Below, piece by piece: positions 48,010 through 56,079 of a stretch of 64,000 nucleotides of DNA. Made by a program: the position numbers and the translations under genes. Every line of letters starts with the position of its first letter. The first letter of the stretch is position 1. The DNA is from Natrarchaeobius halalkaliphilus (GTDB taxonomy: Archaea > Halobacteriota > Halobacteria > Halobacteriales > Natrialbaceae). The stretch covers positions 372,001 to 436,000 of the forward strand of contig NZ_REFY01000004.1 in the NCBI RefSeq assembly GCF_003841485.1, read 5' to 3'. The notes under the pieces were generated by a model. It did not search any database, was not told where the DNA came from, and saw only the letters and a program-made list of their open reading frames with translations.

Positions 48010-49137
48010 ATGAGAACGCGTGGGACGTTGCGACTGGCGACGCGGGGGTCAGATCTCGCCCGACGACAGGCCTCACTGGTGAAATCGGCCCTCGAGGACC
48101 GTCGGTACGAGGTCGAACTCGTAACCGTCGAGACGACGGGCGACCAGATCAGAGACGAGCTGATCCATCGGCTGGGAAAAACGGGCGCGTTCGTCCGCGA
48201 GCTCGACGAACACGTCCTCGAGGGGGATCTCGATGCCGCGGTCCACTCGATGAAGGACATGCCGACCGAACAGCCGACGAAACTCGTGACGGCCGCGGTA
48301 CCCGAACGGGGCACGCCGGGGGACGCCCTCGTGACACCCGACGGGACGACGCTCGAGGAACTCCCCGAAGGATCGGTCGTGGGAACCTCGAGCCTGCGCC
48401 GGCGCGCGCAGTTGCTCTCCGAACGTCCCGATCTCACGATCGAGCCGCTTCGGGGGAACGTCGATACGCGCCTCGAGAAGTTGCTCGCGCCCGCACTCCA
48501 GGCGGAACATCAGCGTCGAAGCGAAGCCGACAGCGAGCGAAAGGCGAGCACGGGCGACGAGGAGTTCGAACCCGAGTTCGATCGGACCGTCGACGAGTGG
48601 TTCGACGATCTCCCAGAACTCGAAAAGCAGGCCCTCGGCCGCGAGGTCGAGACGGAGTACGACGCGATCGTTCTCGCGGAGGCCGGCCTCGAGCGGAGCG
48701 GGGTCACGCACGCGGTCGACTACCAGCGCCTTCCGACGAACTCGTTCGTCCCCGCGCCGGGTCAGGGTGCACTCGCCGTAACAGCGGTCGACAGTGAGAC
48801 GGCTCGCGAGATCCAGTCGGCCATCGACCATCCGCGAAGCCGCGTCGAGACGACCGTCGAGCGAACCCTGCTAGCGGAACTCGGGGGCGGCTGTATCGCG
48901 CCGATCGGCGTCTACGCGGTGGTTCAGGGTGAGTACGCCCACACGCGGGTGAGCGTCTTCGATCGCGACGGCGAGGAATCGGTGGCTGCGACCCGGGACC
49001 TGCCGGTCGAAACGTACGCCGAGGCGGCACGCGAGTTCGCGGACGATCTCTCCGAGCGCGGCGCGGCGGCACTTATCGAACGCGCACGGGAGGACAGCGA
49101 AACACCCGCCGAGGAAGACAGACCCGACGGCAAATAG
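48010..49137 (+). CDS. hemC: Hydroxymethylbilane synthase (porphobilinogen deaminase)
   Basis: 375 residues. N-terminal LRLATRGSDLARRQA; SMKDMPTEQP; GTSSLRRRAQLL; REVNV-like RGNVDTRL; APGQGALAV; and the cofactor-binding Cys in ELGGGCIAPIG. A 60-residue acidic insertion (about 162-220, with SEADSERKASTGDEEFE) enlarges the enzyme beyond the usual 310. It joins four porphobilinogens into hydroxymethylbilane. First gene of hemC-sumT-hemD; the next gene starts 16 bases on. Confidence 0.95.
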   Translation: MRTRGTLRLATRGSDLARRQASLVKSALEDRRYEVELVTVETTGDQIRDELIHRLGKTGAFVRELDEHVLEGDLDAAVHSMKDMPTEQPTKLVTAAVPERGTPGDALVTPDGTTLEELPEGSVVGTSSLRRRAQLLSERPDLTIEPLRGNVDTRLEKLLAPALQAEHQRRSEADSERKASTGDEEFEPEFDRTVDEWFDDLPELEKQALGREVETEYDAIVLAEAGLERSGVTHAVDYQRLPTNSFVPAPGQGALAVTAVDSETAREIQSAIDHPRSRVETTVERTLLAELGGGCIAPIGVYAVVQGEYAHTRVSVFDRDGEESVAATRDLPVETYAEAAREFADDLSERGAAALIERAREDSETPAEEDRPDGK

Positions 49138-49153
49138 CAATTCAGAGATCAGC

Positions 49154-50062
49154 ATGTCCGATACCGACGCGGAATCCGACGACAGTGACGAACCGGGAAC
49201 GGTCTATCTGGTCGGCAGCGGTCCCGGCGATCCCGACCTGTTGACCGTCAAAGCGACGCGGCTACTCGAGAACGCCGACGTCGTCCTTCACGACAAGTTG
49301 CCGGGTCCCGAAATCATCGAGATGCTCCCCGAAGATCGCCGCGAGGACGTCGGCAAGCGCGCCGGCGGCGAGCGGACGTCACAGTCGGAGATCAACGAGC
49401 GCCTGGTCGACCTCGCCCGCGAGGGCAACGCCGTAGTCAGGTTGAAAGGCGGCGACTCGTTCGTCTTCGGACGCGGCGGCGAGGAAGCCGAATACCTCGC
49501 CGCCCACGGCGTCCCGTTCGAGGTCGTTCCCGCAGTTACCTCGGCCATCGCCGCGCCCGCCGTCGCGGGGATCCCCGTGACCCACCGCGATCACGCCTCC
49601 TCGGTTTCGTTCGTAACGGGTCACGAAGACCCGACGAAAGCTGAGTCGGCAGTCGACTGGAGCGCACTGGCCGCCACCGGCGGCACGATCGTCGTCCTGA
49701 TGGGGGTCGGTCGGCTCCCCGACTACACGGCCGCGCTGCTCGAGGCCGGCATGGGCCCCGAGACGCCGGTCGCGCTGATCGAACGGGGGACCTGGCCCGG
49801 CCAGCAAGTCGCCACGGGCACCCTCGAGACGATCGTCGACGTCAGGGACGAGGCGGGGATCTCGCCGCCGGCCGTGACGGTCATCGGCGGCGTCGCTGCG
49901 ACCCGCGAGTCGGTCCTCGAGTTCCTTCGAAACGAGGACGGAACGGCGGTCGCAACCGACGGGACGCCGACCGGAGACGGGGAGCCGCCGGACAAAGGTG
50001 GCGAGGAATCGGGCAAAGGCGGCGAGGCGAGGTCCGAAAACGGCGAGCGGGGCCCGAGATGA
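49154..50062 (+). CDS. sumT: Uroporphyrinogen-III C-methyltransferase
   Basis: 302 residues. SAM-binding motif VYLVGSGPGDPDLLTVKA near 18-35, VVLHDKL, VRLKGGDSFVFGRGGEE, AGIPVTHR and LMGVGRLPDY mark the SUMT/CobA family. The C-terminal 50 residues are a Gly/Glu-rich extension. It methylates uroporphyrinogen III to precorrin-2, the step toward sirohaem, the archaeal haem pathway and cobamides. Overlaps hemD by four bases (ATGA), so the two are coupled. Confidence 0.94.
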   Translation: MSDTDAESDDSDEPGTVYLVGSGPGDPDLLTVKATRLLENADVVLHDKLPGPEIIEMLPEDRREDVGKRAGGERTSQSEINERLVDLAREGNAVVRLKGGDSFVFGRGGEEAEYLAAHGVPFEVVPAVTSAIAAPAVAGIPVTHRDHASSVSFVTGHEDPTKAESAVDWSALAATGGTIVVLMGVGRLPDYTAALLEAGMGPETPVALIERGTWPGQQVATGTLETIVDVRDEAGISPPAVTVIGGVAATRESVLEFLRNEDGTAVATDGTPTGDGEPPDKGGEESGKGGEARSENGERGPR

Positions 50063-50862
50063 GCGACCAGCCCACTGTCGCCGTCTTTCGGCCCGACGAC
50101 GAGCGTCTCGCGGAGGCGAGCGCCCTGCTTGAGTCGCTCGGTGCGGACCCCATCGTTGATCCGATGCTCGCCGTCGAGCCGACCGACGAGACGCCCCGTA
50201 CCGACGCCGAGTACACGATCTTCACGAGCAAGACCGGCGCGGAACTCGTCGCGGACGCCGGCTGGGAACGCGGCGAGACGACGGTGTGTGCGATCGGGAC
50301 TCCGACGGCCAGCGCGCTCGAGCGCGTCGGGTACGCGGTCGATCTCGTCCCCGAGGAGTTCACCTCGAGCGGTCTCGTCGCCGCACTCGACGGGAGCGTG
50401 AATCCCCGAATCGAGCGAGACGAACGCGAGAGCGACGCGGAGAGACGATCGGCGAACACACCGCGAGAAACCGTCGAGGGCGCACGCGTCGAGGTCGCCC
50501 GCAGCGACCACGGCAGCGACGTCCTACTCGAGGGACTCGAGGCCGCGGGCGCGTACGTCCACGAAACGGTCCTCTATCGCCTCGTCCGTCCCGAAGGAAG
50601 CGGCGAGTCGGCCGAACGCGCCGCCGGTGGCGGCCTCGACGCGGCGTGTTTCACCTCGTCGTTGACCGTCGATCACTTCCTCGAGTCCGCAGCGGACCGT
50701 GGAATCCGAGACGAAGCGCTGTCCGGACTCGCGAACGCGACGGTCGGCGTGATCGGTGACCCGACGCGAGAGACCGCCGAGTCCCAGGGCATCGATGTCG
50801 ACGTCGTAGCCGAGGAGGCGACGTTCGACGCGCTGGCGCGGGAGACGCTCGAGGCGCTCTAG
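50059..50862 (+). CDS. hemD: Uroporphyrinogen-III synthase
   Basis: 267 residues of the low-conservation HemD fold: TVAVFRPDDERLAEA, IFTSKTGAELVADAG, AIGTPTASALERVGY, the acidic hinge region near 115-150, ACFTSSLTVDHFLES and VGVIGDPTRETAESQG. Assignment rests on these segments and on the operon with hemC and sumT, which supply its substrate and use its product. It closes hydroxymethylbilane to the III isomer. Confidence 0.92.
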   Translation: MSDQPTVAVFRPDDERLAEASALLESLGADPIVDPMLAVEPTDETPRTDAEYTIFTSKTGAELVADAGWERGETTVCAIGTPTASALERVGYAVDLVPEEFTSSGLVAALDGSVNPRIERDERESDAERRSANTPRETVEGARVEVARSDHGSDVLLEGLEAAGAYVHETVLYRLVRPEGSGESAERAAGGGLDAACFTSSLTVDHFLESAADRGIRDEALSGLANATVGVIGDPTRETAESQGIDVDVVAEEATFDALARETLEAL

Positions 50863-50918
50863 CACCGGCGAGCCCCGATCCGCACCTTTATTCGGGAAGC
50901 CGACCCAACGATACGTCG

Positions 50919-52436
50919 ATGGCTGGCCCGATTCCCGATCTCGAAGAGCGCGCGACGCTGTGTGCGCGACGGCTGTACTCGGCCGATCGCGTTCTGCTCG
51001 CGTCCCACATCGACGCCGACGGGCTGACGAGCGCGGCGATCGCCGCCCAGGCGATCGAGCGCGCGGGGATCCCCTTCGAAACCGTCTTCGAGAAACAGCT
51101 CGACGAGGACGCGATCGCCGCACTCGCGGCGACCGAGTACGACACCGTGCTCTTTACCGACTTCGGGAGCGGCCAGCTCGACGTGATCGGTCAGCACGAG
51201 GACGCCGGCGAGTTCACGCCCGTTATCGCGGATCACCACCAGCCGGCCGATCGGGAAACGAAGTACCATCTCAACCCGTTGCTGTTCGGGATCAACGGCG
51301 CATCCGAGCTGTCCGGAGCAGGGACGAGTTACGTGCTCGCACGCGCACTGGCGGCCGTTTCCGACGACGGTTCGGACACGAGCCAGGGAGTCGCGACCGA
51401 CGGCGGCGTCGGCGCGAATACCGCGGCTCCGGACGACGCCACGGACGCCCGCCCGGACAACACCGATCTGGCGGCTCTCGCCGTCGTCGGTGCCGTCGGG
51501 GATATGCAGGCATCGAGCGGCGAACTTCACGGTGCGAACGCGAAGATCGTCGAGGAAGGCGTCGACGCCGGCGTTCTCGAGACGGGGACCGACCTCGCAC
51601 TCTACGGGAAACAGACCCGACCACTGCCGAAGCTCCTCGAGTACGCTACCGACGTGCACATTCCCGGCATCTCGAACGACGAACGCGGCGCGTTACGCTT
51701 TCTGGACGGACTCGACCTCGAGTTGAAACGGGACGGCGAGTGGCGTCGCTGGTCGGGGCTCACCAACGACGAGAAACAGACCGTCGCCAGCGCACTCGTA
51801 AAGCGCGCGGTGACGAAAGGCGTCCCCGCCACGAAGATCGACCAGCTCGTCGGGACCGCCTACGTGCTGGCCGAAGAGCCCGTCGGAACCGAACTCCGCG
51901 ACGCCAGCGAGTTCTCGACGCTGCTCAACGCCACCGCCCGCTACGATCGAGCCGACGTCGGCCTCGGCGTTTGTCTCGGAAACCGGGACGAGGCCCTCGA
52001 GCGCGCCCGGAAACTGCTTCGTAATCACCGACGGAACCTCTCGGCGGGAATCGATCTCGTTACCCGGGAAGGCGTCACCGTCGAAGACCACGTCCAGTGG
52101 TTCCACGCCGGCGATCGAATCCGGGAAACGATCGTCGGTATCGTCGCCGGAATGGCGATGGGGAACGCGGGAATCTCGAGGTCCAGGCCGATCCTCGCGT
52201 TCGCAGAAAAAGGGGTCGACGGCGACGACGAGCCCGATCTGAAAGTGTCGTCTCGAGGCACGCACAGCCTCGTTCGACGGGGACTCGACCTTTCGGTCGT
52301 GATGGGCGAGGCATCCCGGGCGGTCGGCGGCGACGGCGGCGGCCACGACGTCGCCGCGGGCGCAACGGTTCCGAACGGAGCCGAACGCGAGTTCATCGAA
52401 CGCGCCGACGAGATCGTTGGTAATCAACTCTCCTGA
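50919..52436 (+). CDS. RecJ-like DHH/DHHA1 single-strand nuclease
   Basis: 505 residues. Motif I SHIDADGLTSA, the DHH motif ADHHQPAD near 109-116, and a C-terminal DHHA1 with GGDGGGHDVAAGATV. An acidic insertion about 150-185 (DDGSDTSQGVATDGG) is disordered-looking. Archaeal members of this family include RecJ-type and GAN-type exonucleases that act with the replisome. Metal-site residues are all present. It is the last host-like gene before the AT-rich region. Confidence 0.92.
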   Translation: MAGPIPDLEERATLCARRLYSADRVLLASHIDADGLTSAAIAAQAIERAGIPFETVFEKQLDEDAIAALAATEYDTVLFTDFGSGQLDVIGQHEDAGEFTPVIADHHQPADRETKYHLNPLLFGINGASELSGAGTSYVLARALAAVSDDGSDTSQGVATDGGVGANTAAPDDATDARPDNTDLAALAVVGAVGDMQASSGELHGANAKIVEEGVDAGVLETGTDLALYGKQTRPLPKLLEYATDVHIPGISNDERGALRFLDGLDLELKRDGEWRRWSGLTNDEKQTVASALVKRAVTKGVPATKIDQLVGTAYVLAEEPVGTELRDASEFSTLLNATARYDRADVGLGVCLGNRDEALERARKLLRNHRRNLSAGIDLVTREGVTVEDHVQWFHAGDRIRETIVGIVAGMAMGNAGISRSRPILAFAEKGVDGDDEPDLKVSSRGTHSLVRRGLDLSVVMGEASRAVGGDGGGHDVAAGATVPNGAEREFIERADEIVGNQLS

Positions 52437-52534
52437 TCGCACGAGGAGAGCGCGGTTCGGAGCGAACGACGTGATCGAGAGCCCGGACTCTGCGGTGAGT
52501 GTGTGAATAGTTCACTTGTGAGCAGGGTACGCGA

Positions 52535-52558
52535 GACCACTCAGTCTGGAGAGTGGTC
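52535..52558. repeat. Hairpin after the RecJ-like gene
   Basis: GACCACTC and GAGTGGTC form an 8-base stem with an 8-base loop about 100 bases past the stop. No T-run follows, so it is not a convincing archaeal terminator. The remainder of 52437-52719 shows no gene. Confidence 0.5.
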
Positions 52559-52719
52559 GCTGTCGGACCTATGCATTATTCCCTATCTTCGCACACCAGG
52601 GGTCTGGCAGCTAATGGAGATACCTCTATGGCAAGCACGGCTTTATTCCACCGATAGAGCAACCAAACCGGGTCCTTAGACCTTACAATACGTTATCTGA
52701 CACTGGAAGCTACCAAATT

Positions 52720-53140
52720 CTAGAAAGAATCAAGGCTTCGTTGATCGTCCGTGACGCCTTTCCGGCCGCCGCCACCAACCGACCTTGGATCGACGATTTC
52801 CCCAGACTCGAGGCGGCGTTCGACCCACTCGGCCCGCTGACCGATATCCTCGAGATGATCGTATGGGTAGTGGGTGTTACCTTCGGTCAACCGATCAGTG
52901 ACGACGCGAAGGTTTCGACGAAATATATCGTTCGTCTCGTGGTCAAGCAGCGAGGGATCGGCCAGCACAAACGTCACCGTCCCACTCGAGATTGCAGCGA
53001 TCGACGTCGACTGGCTTGGCGAGGTCGGCTATGTCAACGTCGGTCGGAGGGTTCGTGTCTGTACCTGATTGCTCGAGACCCGCCTGCAGCGAGCTGCCAC
53101 CAGTCGTCTGTGAACTCGTACCACCACTCTCGTGCGCGTA
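52720..53140 (-). pseudogene. Frameshifted remnant of an unknown gene
   Basis: Two minus-strand frames meet at about 52975. The downstream one (FVLADPSLLDHETNDIFRRN, then LTEGNTHYPYDHLEDIGQRAE) and the upstream one (TDVDIADLAKPVDVDRCNLEWDGD) both look like protein of normal composition, and a single small insertion or deletion would join them. Neither has a good start. I do not recognise the family; the DNA is host-like in GC, so it may be an older resident gene broken at the island edge. Confidence 0.45.
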
Positions 53141-53182
53141 AGCGATACCGTGAGCTCCGTAAGTATCTGACTATTGTGCATT

Positions 53183-53368
53183 TCAAATAAGTCCGCGAAG
53201 AATATTAACTGCTGCAGACATGCTTGGTTGCTCATCTTCATGATACCAGCGGAGAGCTAAGGTTGCACCTAATAAAGAAGCAATAGTGATGAGTCCGAAG
53301 ATAACAACACCGGACATTAACAATCGAATTACGGTAATGGTATTTTCCATACTTTCATATCTGGTCAT
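53183..53368 (-). CDS. Single-span small membrane protein in the cysteine-rich cassette
   Basis: 61 residues, or 55 from the second ATG at 53350. One hydrophobic helix (VIRLLMSGVVIFGLITIASLLG, counted across about 20 positions) followed by ALRWYHEDEQPS. Codon use is AT-rich like the two genes before it on the same strand. Possible roles as immunity or accessory peptide are inference from position only. Confidence 0.5.
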   Translation of the reverse strand: MTRYESMENTITVIRLLMSGVVIFGLITIASLLGATLALRWYHEDEQPSMSAAVNILRGLI

Positions 53369-53611
53369 AAAGCAATATAACTTATGGTGATGTTTGGCCT
53401 GGGGCCTGTTCGGAAATTTGTTGTGTGATTCATCGAGTCGTTGATCAGTGATTATTCTGCGGCGTGAGAATGAAAGTGACCGACGATGACGGCTTAAGTG
53501 TGCCTTTCAAATGTCCTCACCAGCCGATGTACTAAAGCATATACCTGTCACAAACATCCTTGCAGCGTCATCCCAAAAATACAGTGTCCCGGATTTATAA
53601 AACAAAACCAG

Positions 53612-54526
53612 TTATTCTGGGATTTGATTCAGTGGGTGTTCAGCCAAGCGTTCGCCGGATTCCGAGCAAACTACGGCTAACACTTTGCGGGAATAACAAC
53701 ATGATTCGACAACATCCTCAATCAGTTCGACATCGCCGCGGTCGCTAGGACACTCTTCAAGGAACAGCCGAAGCGCGCTGAGTAACTCTCCCTTTTGTTG
53801 TGGGCGTCGTTGTTCCCAGTTTCCATCCCACTCGCTGAGAATAGAAGCAGCACTAACATCAGCTATGAGTGCAGCCTCAGAAGGCCACTGACCGATGATA
53901 TTATCGTCCTTTAGTAGTACTCGTGCGTCGTTATGTTTTTCAATAATATATTCCTCATTGGTTTCCTCAAGTCCAAACATACTAACAGCCTGATTGGAAG
54001 AAATCTCATCTGATTCCAGTGATTCAATACGCTCTGTCCATTCATTACCAAATGCTTCAGTAAGACAGAGGTCGTCTTGATTTTCACATTCTTTGAGCAC
54101 ATTCAATTGTTCGTAATAGATTTCGATATCAGTTTTCTCTTGGTTGTAATCAATAGAGGTAACTTCGCTCTCGCCTGCAGGTCTTGGATCACCAGAAGTG
54201 ACTGCCGTTGTCGTATTTTGTGCATCCTCTACATCCCCGAGCCCGGTCATTACTGGTGGTTTCTCAGGCTTTTTTCCAAACCAGCGAAGTACCTCCGGTG
54301 GAAGATACTGTTTTGTCAGCGTCGGTGTTCCAGGTACCAGATATCCGCGCAGGTAGATCAAACCGATTGAAACTCCGAACACAACTGCACTGAGAGCCTT
54401 GGACTTTCGAGCGATCGTGATGCCTGCAATGAACGCAATGGCTAGATTCAGTACTGTGCACGGAACACATCGATTTTCCCCGGTGTATTCTGGCTGCTCA
54501 AGTTGTTCGATTATTTTCACTACCAT
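53612..54526 (-). CDS. CVPC-motif membrane protein with soluble domain
   Basis: 304 residues. The N-terminus QPEYTGENRCVPCTVLNLAI has Cys20 and Cys23 just before two membrane helices (about 25-40 and 44-62); then LRGYLVPGTPTLTKQYLPPEVLRWFGK, a segment I recall in many haloarchaeal membrane proteins. Residues 110-304 are a soluble acidic domain with late cysteines (ESCCYSRKVLAVVC). A CxxC at the membrane face could take part in disulphide handling, or the protein could protect the producer; both are inference. It is 180 bases downstream of the cysteine-rich precursor gene on the same strand. Confidence 0.78.
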   Translation of the reverse strand: MVVKIIEQLEQPEYTGENRCVPCTVLNLAIAFIAGITIARKSKALSAVVFGVSIGLIYLRGYLVPGTPTLTKQYLPPEVLRWFGKKPEKPPVMTGLGDVEDAQNTTTAVTSGDPRPAGESEVTSIDYNQEKTDIEIYYEQLNVLKECENQDDLCLTEAFGNEWTERIESLESDEISSNQAVSMFGLEETNEEYIIEKHNDARVLLKDDNIIGQWPSEAALIADVSAASILSEWDGNWEQRRPQQKGELLSALRLFLEECPSDRGDVELIEDVVESCCYSRKVLAVVCSESGERLAEHPLNQIPE

Positions 54527-54625
54527 CGTTAATCACATCCAATCCAATCAATATAAGATTACCTTTACGACTATTGTTACTAACTTACAGAATGATGTAC
54601 AAAATAAGGGTAGACGATGGCGATA

Positions 54626-54636
54626 CCCCCCCCCCC
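54626..54636. repeat. Eleven-base C homopolymer
   Basis: A run of 11 C (G on the coding strand of the cassette) in otherwise AT-rich DNA between the precursor gene and the CVPC gene, about 100 bases before the start of the latter. The longest homopolymer I saw in the window; such tracts are prone to length change. Confidence 0.9.
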
Positions 54637-54706
54637 TTAAAAGCGTCCAGAGAAAGAAGACAGGTGGCGAGTCCTGCAACTCGTGCGTTTGAATTCCTCA
54701 ATGAGG

Positions 54707-55690
54707 TCAGCAATCGGGATAATTATAATCCTCCTCTGTAGGAATGTCTTCTAAATCACATTTTGGCAGTGGCAACTCCTGACCAGCATTTGGATTGAAC
54801 ATCGCACATGGGTGTGGATACAACGGAGGGTCAGGCTCATGGACATTTTCTTCCAGCCAAGATTCGCTTATATTCACTTCCACACTGTTAGAGGGACATG
54901 AGATGCAGCTCCCAGCTTCCCAGAGAGCAATACCAGCGCCGTAAGCACAGAGAAGGGCACTCAACGGGTTGGAAAACCCGGTCAGACAACCTAAAATCGC
55001 TGCCATGTCTATCCCAAGAGCCGATACTATACAGTCAGCGGACAGGCATGTTATTCCATCGTCAAAATCTACGGCTCTAACTTGAATCGTACAGTAGTCG
55101 TTTGAGGCAGGCAAAACTGCTACTGTTCCAACATCATCATCATCGTCTTCTTCGATCGTTGTGGTTTCAGATATTACTTCGTTTCCACGGATATCGTAAC
55201 TTGCTGCTTCGATTATTTTACTCCCAGATTCAGCAAGCATCTGACTGTTATCCGAAATGTGGACAATATTAGCACCTTTTGAAACATGATCAAAGTGTTT
55301 CGGTTCAGCATCATCTATTCCAAAAGTATCGTTTCCGTTCCAGATCAGACGGAAGTATTCGTCCTCTTCTTTATTACCGGAGTGATCAAATGGCAGCACT
55401 AAAGTGTCAAAACTACCCTGCTTTGATTCCGTTTCAACTTCTTTGGTCTTAGCCGTCGCTTCATTCCAGTTGGGTGACCAGCCCATGTTCTCCGCTTTTT
55501 CAATAAGCATCGACACCTCTTCATCATCTTTCAGCTTTCTCCGGAGGGAGTCATAATGATGAGAGTCTACTTCGGAGGCATTTATCATATTAAGTCCTTC
55601 GTTATCCTCATCAGCTCCAGCAACCGTGCTGGGAGTGACGGTTCCGAGTCCAATTACACCCATGCTTCGCATGAGATTTCTACGCTTCAT
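54707..55690 (-). CDS. Halocin C8-like (microhalocin) precursor candidate
   Basis: 327 residues from the ATG at 55688-55690 (MKRRNLMRSMGVIGLG). A twin-arginine signal (KRRNLM) with cleavage near AGA at 24-26. Residues 27-190 form a polar pro-region (FDTLVLPFDHSG, then RLIWNGNDTF) ending in an acidic run EEDDDDD. Residues 198-327 hold ten Cys, at 200, 215, 220, 235, 248, 262, 265, 295, 311 and 327, around a hydrophobic Gly/Ala-rich core (about 219-262). Halocin C8 is likewise made as a Tat-exported precursor with an immunity-conferring front and a ten-Cys C-terminal peptide. Length and Cys count fit, but exact Cys spacing was not aligned. The tail past 290 (Pro/Asp-rich) is longer than in HalC8. 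Confidence 0.72.
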   Translation of the reverse strand: MKRRNLMRSMGVIGLGTVTPSTVAGADEDNEGLNMINASEVDSHHYDSLRRKLKDDEEVSMLIEKAENMGWSPNWNEATAKTKEVETESKQGSFDTLVLPFDHSGNKEEDEYFRLIWNGNDTFGIDDAEPKHFDHVSKGANIVHISDNSQMLAESGSKIIEAASYDIRGNEVISETTTIEEDDDDDVGTVAVLPASNDYCTIQVRAVDFDDGITCLSADCIVSALGIDMAAILGCLTGFSNPLSALLCAYGAGIALWEAGSCISCPSNSVEVNISESWLEENVHEPDPPLYPHPCAMFNPNAGQELPLPKCDLEDIPTEEDYNYPDC

Positions 55691-56079
55691 ACAATAACAA
55701 TAGTATATATCCATGAATATAAATCTTTCTCCTGAACTGTTAATTATGGGCACCGCCTATATGAGAGTTTGAGAAGCGAACAGATGGTGGCGAGAAGTGC
55801 TCATGCAAGTCGATGGCCTGCTCAGAATGAGCTTAGATGGGTGAAAGAGGTAATATGCTGTATCAATTCTCTGTATCCGGCGTGTCTTCTCAGGAGAAGT
55901 TGAAACGAAACGTAGCGGTCTGTTCACTGCAGCACCTTCTCCAAGCAGACACCTACTCTAACCCGATGTGGTCGCCTGAAACCTGGGGTGCTGGATGATG
56001 AGTGACCATTGAGTTATTCAGGTTTACTTTCACTCCGGTACCGGACCCCTTTTATTCGCTTCTGCAAAAATATACGGCA
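55691..56079. other. Intergenic region between precursor and transposase genes
   Basis: 389 bases. The first 40 hold the precursor promoter. The rest has mixed composition, no convincing frame, and should contain the left end of the transposase element. I could not identify a terminal inverted repeat. Confidence 0.5.
55718..55724 (-). promoter_or_regulatory. TATA box of the halocin-like gene
   Basis: Complement of ATATAAA, about 31 bases before the ATG at 55690, giving a predicted start at the edge of the coding region. A second TA-rich run at 55703-55710 is too close to serve that ATG. Confidence 0.6.

Noticed and set aside
52535-52558. Hairpin after the RecJ-like gene as transcription terminator
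   Set aside because: Archaeal termination relies on T-runs, and none follows the stem.
53498-53748. Short plus-strand frames in the AT-rich part near the CVPC gene
   Set aside because: No start signals, basic and Cys/His-rich composition, and antisense to a well-formed gene end.
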